Part shown: positions 49,543-58,305 of the stretch, piece after piece
Layout: each line of letters opens with the position of its first letter
Position numbering within the stretch: position 1 is the first letter of the stretch
Assembly: GCF_001704275.1 (NCBI RefSeq)
Contig: NZ_CP011533.1
Span: 1,488,001-1,552,000 of the forward strand
DNA from: Streptomyces noursei ATCC 11455
GTDB lineage: Bacteria > Actinomycetota > Actinomycetes > Streptomycetales > Streptomycetaceae
Direction: 5' to 3'
Length of the DNA stretch: 64,000 nt
Notes under the pieces: model-generated
Told to the model about the DNA's origin: nothing
Databases searched by the model: none
The model's input: only the letters and a program-made list of their open reading frames with translations
Made by a program: the position numbers and the translations under genes

Positions 49543-50484
49543 ATGAGTTCCCCCACTGGGCCCGCACCTGGCTCGCCCCGCATCGACGCCGCCGCACCCG
49601 GCCTGCCCGTCCGCATGCCGCGCACGCGGCCGTCCGGCCGCCACCGCAAGCCGGAGCCGCTGGCCGCACCCGAGGGCGCACCCGCCCTGGTCCTGGCCGT
49701 GCCCGGCACCCCCTCCGCCGCCTCGCGCAGCCTGGCGGAAGAGGTCTCCAGCATCGCCCGTTCCGAACTGCCCGGCCTCGACGCGCGGCTCGGCTACGTC
49801 GACGGCGAGGGCGAGGAGTTCCCGTCCCTGGAGGCGGTGCTGGCACAGGCCGCCGCCGAGCAGAACGCCCGGGCGGCCGAGACCGGCCAGCCCGCTCCCG
49901 CCGGCCCCGCCGCGGTCGTCGTCCCGCTGCTGGCCGGCCCGGACAGCGCCCTGCTGCGCCGGATACGCCAGGCCATCCTGAACAGCGCCTCCGGGGCCGA
50001 GCTGACCGACGTCCTGGGCCCGCACCCGCTGCTGGCCGAGGCGCTGCACGTCCGGCTGTCCGAGGCCGGTCTGGCCCGCGCCGACCGGGCCCGGCTGTTC
50101 ACCGTCGCCACCGCGGCGGACGGCATCATCCTCGCCACCGTCGGCGGCGAGGAGGCGGTGCAGGCCGCCGGGATCACCGGCATGCTGCTCTCCGCCCGGC
50201 TGGCCGTGCCGGTCCTGGCGGCGGGCCTGGACGAGGAGGGCGCGATCGCCCGCACCGCCGAGCAGCTGCGCTCGTCGGGCTCGCAGCAACTGGCGCTGGC
50301 TCCTTACCTGATCGGTCCCGAACTCGCCGACGGCCTTCTGGGGGCGGCCGCGGCGGAGGCGGGCTGCGCCTCGGCCGAGGCGCTGGGCGCGTACGGCGCG
50401 GTGGGCCGGCTGGTGCTGTCCAACTACGCGGCGGCGATGGGGATCACCCTGCCGGGCCAGGGCCTGGGGGCAGCCGTCCGGTAG
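49543..50484 (+). CDS. CbiX/sirohydrochlorin-chelatase-like protein
   Basis: A 313-residue protein of the chelatase-like family common in Streptomyces. ALVLAVPGTPSAASRSLAEEVSSIARSELPGLDARLGYVDG at the start and AAVVVPLLAGPDSALLRRIRQAILN correspond to the first CbiX half. LFTVATAADGIILATVGGEEAVQAAGITG and SSGSQQLALAPYLIGPELADGLL form the second. In real chelatases the first strand ends in HGS with a metal-binding His; here it reads VPGTPS, and the expected second His is also missing. Metal insertion is therefore doubtful. The first 50 residues are basic and Pro-rich, probably disordered. A hairpin terminator lies 56 bp downstream. Confidence 0.8.
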   Translation: MSSPTGPAPGSPRIDAAAPGLPVRMPRTRPSGRHRKPEPLAAPEGAPALVLAVPGTPSAASRSLAEEVSSIARSELPGLDARLGYVDGEGEEFPSLEAVLAQAAAEQNARAAETGQPAPAGPAAVVVPLLAGPDSALLRRIRQAILNSASGAELTDVLGPHPLLAEALHVRLSEAGLARADRARLFTVATAADGIILATVGGEEAVQAAGITGMLLSARLAVPVLAAGLDEEGAIARTAEQLRSSGSQQLALAPYLIGPELADGLLGAAAAEAGCASAEALGAYGAVGRLVLSNYAAAMGITLPGQGLGAAVR

Positions 50485-50838
50485 GCCCGCGTCGCAGCCG
50501 CACGGCACCGGAACCACCACCGGAGCCGCACCCGATCACCGAGGGCCGTCCCGCACGAGCGCGGGGCGGCCCTCCGCGCTTTCCCTCCGCACTCCGCCCG
50601 CACCCCCTCTGAGCGGCGCGGATGCCCGCCAGGCGGCCCGCGAGGGCCGTGGCGCCCCGGGAGCGCGAGCGGGTCACCACAGGCGCTGTACGGGCGCCCT
50701 GTGGCCGTCGTGCGCCCCACGGTGCGTCGCCAGCGCCCCCGCGCGGCCACCGTTTCGGGCCCCGCCTCGCTACCGTCGTGGTCCCGCCGCGTTCCGACCC
50801 GGCGCGAACCGACCCGACCCGCCCCGCAGGAGGACACC
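50485..50838. other. intergenic region with terminator
   Basis: Contains the terminator hairpin at 50541-50574 and the CAGGAGGA RBS of the NTF2-like gene. Nothing else recognisable in 354 bp. Confidence 0.6.
50541..50574 (+). terminator. intrinsic terminator after CbiX-like gene
   Basis: GAGGGCCG (50541-50548) pairs with CGGCCCTC (50567-50574). CCCGC/GCGGG extends the stem across single-base bulges, followed by CGCGCTTTCC. Confidence 0.7.
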
Positions 50839-51192
50839 GTGCCGGACACCACCGCGCCCGAGGACGTCGCCCGGGCCTGCTTCGCCGCGTACCTGGCCCA
50901 GGACCGGCCGGCCATGGAGCGGCTGCTGGCCGAGGAGTTCGTCTTCACCAGCCCGCAGGACGACCACATCGACCGGGCCGCGTTCCTGGCGGTCTGCTTC
51001 CCCACCGCGGACCGGGTCCGGTCCCAGGAGATCCTGGACGCCGTGCCGTTCGGCGGCGACCAGGTCTTCGTCCGCTACGCATACGAGCTCACGACCGGCG
51101 AACGCCACCGCAACGTCGAGGTGATGACGGTCCGGGACGGGCGCCTCGTCGAGACCCAGGTGTACTTCGGCGGGCGCTTCCCCCAGGGGTGA
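50839..51192 (+). CDS. NTF2-like/SnoaL-type small protein
   Basis: A 117-residue nuclear-transport-factor-2 fold protein: EDVARACFAAYLAQDRPAMERLLAEEFVFTSPQDDHIDRAAFLAVCFPTADRVRSQE, then GDQVFVRYAYELTTGERHRNVEVMTVRDGRLVETQVYFGG. The cone-shaped fold serves as cyclase, isomerase or binding protein. This one, with no partner gene, is of unknown substrate. GTG 50839 has AGGAGGA 5-6 bases upstream. It converges with the lactonase-family gene at a 19-bp gap. Confidence 0.88.
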   Translation: MPDTTAPEDVARACFAAYLAQDRPAMERLLAEEFVFTSPQDDHIDRAAFLAVCFPTADRVRSQEILDAVPFGGDQVFVRYAYELTTGERHRNVEVMTVRDGRLVETQVYFGGRFPQG

Positions 51193-51211
51193 ACGCGCCG
51201 CGGCGAGCCCG

Positions 51212-52303
51212 TCAGGCGAAGACCACGCACGAGGCGGCCGGCGCCGGGACCGAGCCGCCGCGGGCGGGGACGCCGGTCTCCGGGTCGACGGTGAACCAGG
51301 TGACGTCGCCGGAGCGCTCGTTGGCGGCGTAGAGGTGCCGCCCGTCGGGGTGCAGCGCGAGGTCACGGGGCCAGTGGCCACCGCACGGCACGGTGGTGAC
51401 CAGCGTCGCGCTCCCGGCCCGGGCGTCCAGGGCGAGCACCGCGATGCTGTCGTGGCCGCGGTTGGCGGCCCAGGCGAACCGGCCGTCCGGGGAGAGGACC
51501 AGCGCGGAGGGGAACGTCGGGCCGGTGTCCGCGGCCCCTTCGGGGAGCAGCGGGGTCTCCCCCAGCGGCGTCAGCGTCCCGTGCTCGGCGTCCCACCGGC
51601 AGAGCGTCACGGTCGGGTCGAGTTCGTTGACGACGCAGACGAGGTCGCCGGCGGGGTGGAAGGCGAGGTGGCGGGGCCCGCTGCCGGGGCGCAGGCGGGT
51701 CCGGTCCCGGACGGTGAGGGTGCCGTCGGCCGCGTCGAGGGCGCAGATCCGGACGGCGTCGGTGCCCAGATCGACGCTGAGCAGCCATCGGCCGGCGGGG
51801 TCGGGCCGCACGGCGTGGGCGTGCGGGCCCTCCTGGCGGTCGGTCCGGGGACCGCTGCCGTGGTGGGCGAGGACCCGCGCCGGACCGCCGAGGGTGCCGT
51901 CGTCGCGTACCGGGAGGGTACTGACGTCGCCGGAGCTGTAGTTGGCGGTGACCAGGTGGCCGGCGGTCAGCGTGAGGTGGGTGGGGTCGGCGCCGCCCAC
52001 GGGGACTGCGGGGGCGAGCAGGACGGGTCCCTCGGGGGTGAGGCGGAAGGCGGCCGCCGCGCCGTCGGGGGTCTCGCTGACGGCGTAGAGGCGGCGGGCA
52101 CCGGGGTCCGGCACCAGGTAGGAGGGGTTGGGGACGACGTCGGTGGAGTGCAGGGGGGTCAGCGCCCCGGTTACCGGGTCGACGGCCGCGGTGGTGATGC
52201 CGAGGCCGCCGGCGGTGGTGAAGGAGCCGAGGTAGGCGCGCGGCCCATTCTCGTGCGCCGGTCCGCCGCCGGTCCGCTCGGTCGCTGGTCCCGTCGTCGC
52301 CAC
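51212..52303 (-). CDS. Lactonase-family seven-bladed beta-propeller protein
   Basis: A 363-residue protein of the 6-phosphogluconolactonase-like (Pgl/YbhE) family. Recognisable blades are YLGSFTTAGGLGITTAAVDPVTGAL, NPSYLVPDPGARRLYAVSET, GADPTHLTLTAGHLVTANYSSGDVS, GPHAHAVRPDPAGRWLLSVDLGTDAVRI, GPRHLAFHPAGDLVCVVNELDPTV, FPSALVLSPDGRFAWAANRGHDSIAV and WPRDLALHPDGRHLYAANERSGDVTWF. The conserved His and Arg of the active-site funnel (GPHAHAV, GPRHLAFHP) are present. It may hydrolyse 6-phosphogluconolactone or another lactone. GTG 52303 is preceded by GAAGGG at 8-9 bases; the frame continues upstream without homology. Confidence 0.88.
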   Translation of the reverse strand: MATTGPATERTGGGPAHENGPRAYLGSFTTAGGLGITTAAVDPVTGALTPLHSTDVVPNPSYLVPDPGARRLYAVSETPDGAAAAFRLTPEGPVLLAPAVPVGGADPTHLTLTAGHLVTANYSSGDVSTLPVRDDGTLGGPARVLAHHGSGPRTDRQEGPHAHAVRPDPAGRWLLSVDLGTDAVRICALDAADGTLTVRDRTRLRPGSGPRHLAFHPAGDLVCVVNELDPTVTLCRWDAEHGTLTPLGETPLLPEGAADTGPTFPSALVLSPDGRFAWAANRGHDSIAVLALDARAGSATLVTTVPCGGHWPRDLALHPDGRHLYAANERSGDVTWFTVDPETGVPARGGSVPAPAASCVVFA

Positions 52304-52714
52304 TGGTCGCCGCCCTTCGTCCGCCCGTCGGGGCCGCCCGGCCGTGGGGTCCGGTCGATACGCGGCGGCCCGCGCCGTCCGGACGGTTCCCGTTGTCCGG
52401 GCGACGCTAACAGGGCGGGCAGGGGCGGCGGCGGTGATGGCCGGGAGTGACCGGTGCGGCGCGACGTGCCGCGGTCGGCCTCCGGGGCCGCGCACGGCGG
52501 GGCCGGCGAGCGGGGCCGGCAGGGCCTGGCCGGATCCCGGTGCTTCGGCGAGCAGCCGGGGCGGGGCCCGGGTGGGGTCCGGGTGTGCTCCAACGACGGG
52601 TCGACGATGAGGAGTCGGCCGATGGCGCGGTGATCCGCGAGGACGGCGGAGCCGGCCCGGCCGACCGCGGCGCGGCCGGCCCGGACACGACCGGCCGCCA
52701 CGGGTTCCCCCCGC
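52304..52714. other. gene-free interval between FUSC and lactonase genes
   Basis: 411 bp of very GC-rich DNA between two leftward genes. No homology, hairpin with tail or palindrome stood out. Open frames here are antisense or extension frames without family features. Confidence 0.5.
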
Positions 52715-54265
52715 TCAGGCGCCCATCGGGAGCCGTTCGGACCGGCCGAGGGGGACGGCGAGGGCGAGCAGGGCCTGCTCCAGGGCGTGCAGATGGGCCA
52801 GCACGGGTCCGCCCTCGCCGGTCTGCGGCAGCGTCCCGGCCTCCGCCCGGCGGCCGGGCGCGTCGAGCGGCGTGTCGGTCAGGGCCTCGACGGCGGCCTC
52901 GACCCGCCAGCACGCCGCGACGAGCCGGTCGTCGTGCGAGGCTTCCGGGTCGGCGGCGATGGACGCCAGTCCGCGTACCTCGCGCGCGCAGTCGTCGAGC
53001 AGCGCGACGATCTGCCGGGCCCGTTGCTTGCGCGCCCGCAGGGGGCTGAGCGGATGTACCAGCGGGACGAGCGACAGCCGCACGCGGCCAAGGATCGCCT
53101 CCAACTCGGCCACCCGCGGCGCCGGATCGGCCGCGGCGTCCCCGGCGAGCCGGGCGGCGGCCTGTGCGGTGCACGCGTGCACGCACCGCACGGCCCGCTC
53201 GACCTGCTCGTCGGTGACGGAGTGCGTGGTCACCGGCAGCACCAGAAGCACCGCGAGCAGCGCGCCCAGGGCCCCGACGGCCGTCTCGCCCACCCGCAGG
53301 GCGAGCAGCGCCGGATCGAGCACGCCGAGCAGCCCGTAGAGCGTGCTCGCCATCACGGTCACCGCGAGCATCATCCAGGTGTAGGAGACGGCCGCCGTGT
53401 AGAAGATCCCGAAGACACCGAGGGCGACGATCACGGCGGCCGCGACCGGCTCGTCGTGCAGCGGAACGGCGAGGGCGAAGCCGAGCCCGACCCCGAGCAC
53501 CGTGCCCAGGAACCGCCGGAACCCGCGGACGAGCGTCTCGCCCCGCGAGGTGGTGTTCACGAACACCCACCAGGTGGCGCCGACGGCCCAGTACCAGCGC
53601 TGTTCGGACAGCATCTGTCCGACGCCGAGGGCGAAGGCGGCCCCCACGGTCGCCTGCACGGCCTGCCGCGTGGTGATCCGCGCGAGCCCGGTCCCGCCGG
53701 CCGGCGCGGCCACCGTGGTGGGCGCCGGCAGCCGCCGTTCGTAGCACCACACCCCGAAACGCACCGCCGACGACGCGGCGAGTCCGAGCAGCACGGCCGC
53801 GTACGACTCGGGGAGCCGGCCGGGGACGGTGTGCAGGAACTGCGCCGCGAAGAAGATCATGAAGGCGAACACGCCCAGCGAGTGCCCGCGCGGCCCCCAC
53901 CGCCGCGCGTACACCCCCGCCCCCACGACGGCCAGGAACGCCAGGTCGCGCGCGAGCGGCAGGTCGTGCAGCAGCGCCGCGAGCGCGAGCACCGGGAGGC
54001 CGACGACGGGTAGCAGCGCCGTCGTCACGGCCTGGCCGCGCACCGTCGGGTCGGTCACCGTGAACAAGGCGAGCAGCGCGGCCAGGCCGCCGGTGATAGC
54101 GGCGACCAGCGTGTGCCCGGCCAGCCCGCACAACGCCACGGCGAGGCCGACGCCGACCACGGCCCGGGCCGCGAACCGCAGTCGCACACGCCCCGGATCC
54201 GGCGCCACGAACGCCTTCTTCAGCAAGTTGCCCCGCCCCTTCCGCACACAGGTGCACCGCGACAT
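52715..54265 (-). CDS. FUSC-family membrane protein
   Basis: A 516-residue protein with the fusaric-acid-resistance/YccS-like architecture. An N-terminal block of about six helices (VVGVGLAVALCGLAGHTLVAAITGGLAALLALFTV and on) is followed by a soluble linker. A second block carries the FUSC_2 signature (RQAVQATVGAAFALGVGQMLSEQRWYWAVGATWWVFVNTTSRGETLVRGFRRFLGTVLGVGLGF). A cytoplasmic alpha-helical tail of about 170 residues comes last. Such proteins are suspected aromatic-acid or toxic-compound exporters. The first residues (MSRCTCVRKGRGNLLKKAFVAPDPGRVRLRF) match relatives from about residue 15, so a later start is possible. Upstream lies a palindrome at 54320-54334. Confidence 0.88.
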   Translation of the reverse strand: MSRCTCVRKGRGNLLKKAFVAPDPGRVRLRFAARAVVGVGLAVALCGLAGHTLVAAITGGLAALLALFTVTDPTVRGQAVTTALLPVVGLPVLALAALLHDLPLARDLAFLAVVGAGVYARRWGPRGHSLGVFAFMIFFAAQFLHTVPGRLPESYAAVLLGLAASSAVRFGVWCYERRLPAPTTVAAPAGGTGLARITTRQAVQATVGAAFALGVGQMLSEQRWYWAVGATWWVFVNTTSRGETLVRGFRRFLGTVLGVGLGFALAVPLHDEPVAAAVIVALGVFGIFYTAAVSYTWMMLAVTVMASTLYGLLGVLDPALLALRVGETAVGALGALLAVLLVLPVTTHSVTDEQVERAVRCVHACTAQAAARLAGDAAADPAPRVAELEAILGRVRLSLVPLVHPLSPLRARKQRARQIVALLDDCAREVRGLASIAADPEASHDDRLVAACWRVEAAVEALTDTPLDAPGRRAEAGTLPQTGEGGPVLAHLHALEQALLALAVPLGRSERLPMGA

Positions 54266-54582
54266 GAGAAAGGCGCCGCGGGGATCCGCAGCGCCATCGA
54301 CAGGACCATCACACCATCAAGCCACCAGGTGGCTCAACAGATGCCGAAAATGCTGGGCCATTGGCACAGCATCGCGGCGTTTTGGTGCGCCATTAGCGGG
54401 CCAACGGTCCAGCCGGGCGGCAGGGCGTGCGGCGACGCCGTGCGCCCGGCCCCGCGCGGCGGATCGGTGTGTCCGGGTCCTGCGCGAGTCCTTGACGGTT
54501 ACAGGGCGTCCACTTACCGTCGCTTCAGCTCCTGGCGCCTTGGGAAAACCTTTACCCCTCTCTCGATGAAAAAGGTGAAGGC
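54266..54582. other. divergent promoter region, FUSC and GH3 genes
   Basis: 317 bp between divergent genes. It contains the 15-bp palindrome at 54320-54334 and an AT-richer stretch (54340-54400) suitable for promoters. No further gene. Confidence 0.6.
54320..54334. promoter_or_regulatory. 15-bp perfect palindrome, operator candidate
   Basis: AGCCACCAGGTGGCT has perfect 7-bp arms around one A, 55 bp upstream of the FUSC start and 249 bp upstream of the GH3 start. The proximity favours control of the FUSC gene. Confidence 0.5.
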
Positions 54583-56898
54583 ATGGGTGGGCTGCGACGT
54601 CGTTCACTGCTGGCCGCCGCGGGCGGTACCGCGGCGGCCGCCGGTCTGGCGAGCACCGGATCGTCCCAGGCGCAGGCGCTCCCCCGGGAAGCCGCGGCGG
54701 GGGCGACCCAGGCCGCCACGGCTTCCGGCCACCGGCCCGGGCCGGACGAGGGGAAGGTCGGCGAACTGCTGGCGCGTATGACTCTCGAAGAGAAGCTGGG
54801 GCAGTTGCAGCAGCTCCCGTGGGCGTACGACACCGGGCCGGGCGGGCCGGGGACCAAGGCGGTCGAGGACGCCGCGCGCGCCGGGCGGTTGGGCTCGGTG
54901 CTCAGCATCTACGGGGCCCGGACCTGCAACGCGCTCCAGAAGCTCGCCGTCGAGGAGTCGCGGCTGGGCATCCCGCTGCTGTTCGGGCTCGACGTCATCC
55001 ACGGCTTCTGGACGACGTTCCCGATCCCGCTGGCGCAGGCGGCGAGCTTCGATCCGCAGGTCGCGGTGCGGGACGCGGAGGTGTCGGCGCGGGAGGCCCG
55101 GTCCAACGGGGTGCACTGGACCTTCGCGCCGATGATGGACGTGACGCACGAGCCGCGCTGGGGCCGGATCGCCGAGGGCAACGGCGAGGACCCGTACCTG
55201 ACCGCCGCGTTCGCCGCCGCCAAGGTGCGCGGCTACCAGGGGGACCGGCTCTCGGCCGCGGACCGGATCGCCGCCTGCGCCAAGCACTTCGTGGCGTACG
55301 GGGGCGCCGAGGGCGGGCGGGACTACAACACCGTGGACGTCTCCGAGTCCCGGCTGCGGAACCTCTACCTCCCGCCGTTCAGGGCCGCGACGGACGCCGG
55401 GGTGGCCACCGTGATGGCCTCGTTCAACCTCATCGGCGGCGTCCCGGCGCACGCCGATCCGCACACCCTCACCGACATCCTCCGGCGGGCGTGGGGCTTC
55501 GACGGGATGGTGGTGAGCGACTGGAACGGCGTACAGGAACTGATCCCGCACGGTGTCGCGGAGGACGGCGCGGACGCCGCGCGGCTCGCGCTGACCGCCG
55601 GGGTCGACATGGAGATGACCAGCACCAACCTGGTCACCCACGGCAGGCGACTGCTCCGGGAGGGCCGGATCAGTCGGCGGCGGCTGGACGAGGCGGTCGC
55701 CCGGGTGCTGCGGCTGAAGTTCGCGCTCGGGCTGTTCGCGCACCCCTACGTCGACGAGGGCGCGGCGATCGGCGAGCCGTCCGCGCAGGCCCGGGCGGCG
55801 GCCCGGGCCGCCGCGAGCCGGTCGATGGTGCTGCTGAAGAACGACAAGGGGGTGCTGCCGCTCCGCGGCTCGGTCGGTTCGATCGCGGTGGTGGGACCGT
55901 TCGGCGACTCCACCGACCTGTTGGGGACGTGGGTGATGCCGCCCGCGGCCCGGAAGTTCCCGGCCGGCACGGTGCTGGACGCCGTGCGGAAGGCGGCGCC
56001 CGGCAGCACGGTGCGCCATGCGCGCGGCGTGGACCCGCAGGGGGACGACACCAGCGGCATCCCGGCCGCCGTCGCCGCCGCCCGGGCCTGTGACGTGACC
56101 GTCGTGGTCGTCGGCGAACCCCCGGCGCTCAGCGGGGAGGCCGCCGCGCGCAGCGACCTCGGGCTGCCGGGCGCGCAGGAGCGGCTGGTCGCGGCGATCG
56201 CCGACACCGGCAGACCGTTCGCGGTGGTGCTGGTCAACGGGCGTCCGCTGACCGTCGGGAGCTGGCTGGAGCGGGCCCCGGCGGTGCTGGTGGCCTGGCA
56301 CCCGGGCATCGAGGCCGGCCACGCCGTCGCCGACGTGCTGTTCGGCACGGTCGCTCCCGGCGGCAAGCTGCCGGTCTCGTTCCCGCGCTCGGTCGGTCAG
56401 CTCCCGATCCACTACAACCACGAGAACACCGGCCGGCCCTACGACCCAGACGACAAGTACACCTCGAAGTACCTCGACCTCCCGGACGGACCGCAGTTCC
56501 CGTTCGGCCACGGGCTGAGCTACACGACGTTCCGTACCGACGCGCCCCGTCTGAGCACCGGCCGGATCGCGGCGAGCGGCCTGCGCGCGGGCGACTCCGT
56601 CGAGGTCACGGCGACCGTCACCAACACCGGTTCCCGGACCGGCGACGAGGTCGTGCAGCTCTACGTCCACGACCGGGCCGCCAGCATCGCCCAACCGGTC
56701 CGCCGGCTGCGGGGGTTCCAGCGGGTGACACTGGCGCCGGGGGCGAGCCGGACCGTGCGGTTCCGGCTGGCGGCCGAGGACCTCGGCTTCTGGACCAACG
56801 ACCCGCGCGGCGAGTTCCGGCTGGAGCCCGGCGCCATCGACCTCTATGTGGGCGGCAGTTCGACCGCCGAGGGCAGGGCCACGCTCACCGTGACCTGA
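54583..56898 (+). CDS. Secreted glycoside hydrolase family 3 beta-glucosidase
   Basis: A 771-residue BglX-like GH3 enzyme. A Tat signal (GGLRRRSLLAAAGGTAAAAGLASTGSSQAQA) predicts export of the folded protein. The (beta/alpha)8 domain has IPLLFGLDVIHGFWTTFPIPLAQAASFDP, the catalytic nucleophile Asp in WGFDGMVVSDWNGVQELI near residue 312, and KHFVAYGGAEGGRDYNTVDVSE. The alpha/beta sandwich domain (SMVLLKNDKGVLPL through GGKLPVSFPRSVGQLPIHYNHENTGRP) supplies the acid/base region. A C-terminal fibronectin-III-like domain ends the protein (VTATVTNTGSRTGDEVVQLYVHD). It probably releases glucose from beta-glucosides or cello-oligosaccharides outside the cell. No CebR-type operator was seen. Confidence 0.93.
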   Translation: MGGLRRRSLLAAAGGTAAAAGLASTGSSQAQALPREAAAGATQAATASGHRPGPDEGKVGELLARMTLEEKLGQLQQLPWAYDTGPGGPGTKAVEDAARAGRLGSVLSIYGARTCNALQKLAVEESRLGIPLLFGLDVIHGFWTTFPIPLAQAASFDPQVAVRDAEVSAREARSNGVHWTFAPMMDVTHEPRWGRIAEGNGEDPYLTAAFAAAKVRGYQGDRLSAADRIAACAKHFVAYGGAEGGRDYNTVDVSESRLRNLYLPPFRAATDAGVATVMASFNLIGGVPAHADPHTLTDILRRAWGFDGMVVSDWNGVQELIPHGVAEDGADAARLALTAGVDMEMTSTNLVTHGRRLLREGRISRRRLDEAVARVLRLKFALGLFAHPYVDEGAAIGEPSAQARAAARAAASRSMVLLKNDKGVLPLRGSVGSIAVVGPFGDSTDLLGTWVMPPAARKFPAGTVLDAVRKAAPGSTVRHARGVDPQGDDTSGIPAAVAAARACDVTVVVVGEPPALSGEAAARSDLGLPGAQERLVAAIADTGRPFAVVLVNGRPLTVGSWLERAPAVLVAWHPGIEAGHAVADVLFGTVAPGGKLPVSFPRSVGQLPIHYNHENTGRPYDPDDKYTSKYLDLPDGPQFPFGHGLSYTTFRTDAPRLSTGRIAASGLRAGDSVEVTATVTNTGSRTGDEVVQLYVHDRAASIAQPVRRLRGFQRVTLAPGASRTVRFRLAAEDLGFWTNDPRGEFRLEPGAIDLYVGGSSTAEGRATLTVT

Positions 56899-56935
56899 GG
56901 GGCCTGGGGGGCCTGGGGCCTGGGGCCTGGGGGGG
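56899..56935 (+). repeat. G-run tract with quadruplex potential
   Basis: Five runs of four to seven G (56899-56902, 56906-56911, 56915-56918, 56922-56925, 56929-56935) are separated by CCT triplets. It begins right after the GH3 stop codon. RNA from the + strand could form a G-quadruplex. Confidence 0.85.
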
Positions 56936-56964
56936 AGAGCCGCCGGACGTCCGGCCGGGGGCGC

Positions 56965-57489
56965 TCAGGCGAACTGGGCGACGTACTCGTCGAACGGCGG
57001 GATGCCCACCTCGACCCGCCGCTGGTCCATCCGCTCCGGATCCCGGCACGGCCACGGCACGGGCGCGCCGTCCCGGACCCCGGCGATCTGGGTGCCGTAG
57101 ATCTGCTCCCGCCCGTCGTTGACCAGCGTGCGGTCCGTGAGGAACGCCAGGTCGCGGGGGCTGGCCAGGCCGTCGGCGACGGCGCGTTCCATCAGGTGCA
57201 GGGCGCGCCGCTGCACGTCCAGTTGGCGGTCGGCGTGCTGGGCGATCAGCCAGGCGCCGCGGGCGGCGTCCGCCCCGAAGCGGTCCGCGGTGGGCCAGCC
57301 ATGGGCGTCGATGATCTCGGTGAGCCGGTCGGCGTGCCGCGCGGTCAGCCGGCGCCAGGCCAACTGGTCGGCGAAGTCGCCGCTGTTGGCGCGGGGTGCG
57401 GCCCGGTTGTCCTCGGCGGCCATGGCGACCAGTTCGGCCGCCACCGCGGCGAGGTCGTCGGTGCGGTGGCGGGGTGCGTCGTGCGTCAT
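56965..57489 (-). CDS. DUF6624-domain protein
   Basis: A 174-residue cytoplasmic protein matching the DUF6624 family. Recognisable blocks are LAAVAAELVAMAAEDNRAA, HADRLTEIIDAHGWPTADRFGADAARGAWLIAQHADRQLDVQRRALHLMERAV, and LAFLTDRTLVNDGREQIYGTQIAGVRDGAPVPWPCRDPERMDQRRVEVGI. The spacing of conserved Asp, His and Gln residues recalls a ligand-binding helical fold, but no activity is known to me. It is convergent with the GH3 gene and divergent from the Lrp regulator, standing alone. Confidence 0.85.
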   Translation of the reverse strand: MTHDAPRHRTDDLAAVAAELVAMAAEDNRAAPRANSGDFADQLAWRRLTARHADRLTEIIDAHGWPTADRFGADAARGAWLIAQHADRQLDVQRRALHLMERAVADGLASPRDLAFLTDRTLVNDGREQIYGTQIAGVRDGAPVPWPCRDPERMDQRRVEVGIPPFDEYVAQFA

Positions 57490-57602
57490 CGTGTTCCAGA
57501 CGTCGAGGGTGACCCTGCGTCGGGTCGGGGGCCTCCACGCTAGGGGGCGAATCGGCGCAAAAGATCATCCTCGGATACGGTGACGGGAGGGGCTCCGCGC
57601 CT

Positions 57603-57619
57603 GGATAATGGATCTATCC
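57603..57619 (+). promoter_or_regulatory. inverted repeat upstream of Lrp gene
   Basis: GGATA (57603-57607) and TATCC (57615-57619) flank ATGGATC about 70 bp before the Lrp start. GATAAT overlaps as a possible -10 element. It may be the promoter/operator for autoregulation. Confidence 0.4.
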
Positions 57620-57688
57620 CCGGAAACGCTCCGCCCCCTCTCGGCACCCTGCCGACCGATCCGCCGACCGTGAGGAGGCCGTGGGCCG

Positions 57689-58171
57689 ATGGCCGTGGAC
57701 GCGCTGGACGCGAAGATCCTCAGGTTGCTGCTGGAGCAGCCGCGGACGAGCGTGCGGGAGTACGCCCGGGTGCTGGGGGTCGCCCGCGGGACGGTGCAGG
57801 CGCGACTGGACCGCCTGGAGCGGGACGGGGTGATCACCGCCTACGGGCCGCGACTCTCGCCCGCCGCGCTGGACCATCCGATGCTGGCCTTCGTGCACAT
57901 CGAGGTGACACAGGGGCACCTGGAGGAGGTCGCCGCCGCGCTGGGCGAGGTGCCGCAGATCATCGAGGCGTTCTCGACCACCGGCGGCGGGGATCTGCTG
58001 ACGCGCGTGGTGGCCCGGGACGCGGCACATCTGGAGGACGTGATCCAGCGGCTGATCAGCCTGCCGGGGGTGGTCCGCACCCGCACGGAGGTGGTGCTGC
58101 GCGAGCGTGTGCCGCATCGGATGCTGCCGCTGGTCGAGGCCGTGGGCGGGGCGGCGGCGCAGCCGGACTGA
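57689..58171 (+). CDS. Lrp/AsnC-family transcriptional regulator
   Basis: A 160-residue Lrp/AsnC protein. The HTH is DALDAKILRLLLEQPRTSVREYARVLGVARGTVQARLDRLERDGVITAYGPRLSP. The RAM effector domain is PMLAFVHIEVTQGHLEEVAAALGEVPQIIEAFSTTGGGDLLTRVVARDAAHLEDVIQRLISLPGVVRTRTEVVL. It probably senses an amino acid. In Streptomyces, regulators like this neighbour phenylalanine/tyrosine catabolic genes, and a phenylalanine 4-monooxygenase gene lies 1.5 kb downstream. Control of that gene is a reasonable guess, although a sugar-binding lipoprotein gene intervenes. A bidirectional terminator follows. Confidence 0.92.
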   Translation: MAVDALDAKILRLLLEQPRTSVREYARVLGVARGTVQARLDRLERDGVITAYGPRLSPAALDHPMLAFVHIEVTQGHLEEVAAALGEVPQIIEAFSTTGGGDLLTRVVARDAAHLEDVIQRLISLPGVVRTRTEVVLRERVPHRMLPLVEAVGGAAAQPD

Positions 58172-58263
58172 GGGGCGGCGGACGGGCGGCCGGCGGGAGT
58201 TCGGCGCGCGGGCCGCACCTGCGTGGCGCGGGCGGCCGGACGACGCGGGGGAAGCATGGTGTG

Positions 58264-58300
58264 CCCGGGGCCGGCCGCGTCCGCGCGCGCCGGCCCCGGG
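58264..58300. terminator. bidirectional terminator hairpin
   Basis: CCCGGGGCCGGC (58264-58275) pairs perfectly with GCCGGCCCCGGG (58289-58300). It lies exactly between the convergent Lrp and sugar-binding-protein genes, 6 bp before the latter's stop. Confidence 0.75.
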
Positions 58301-58305
58301 GTGTC

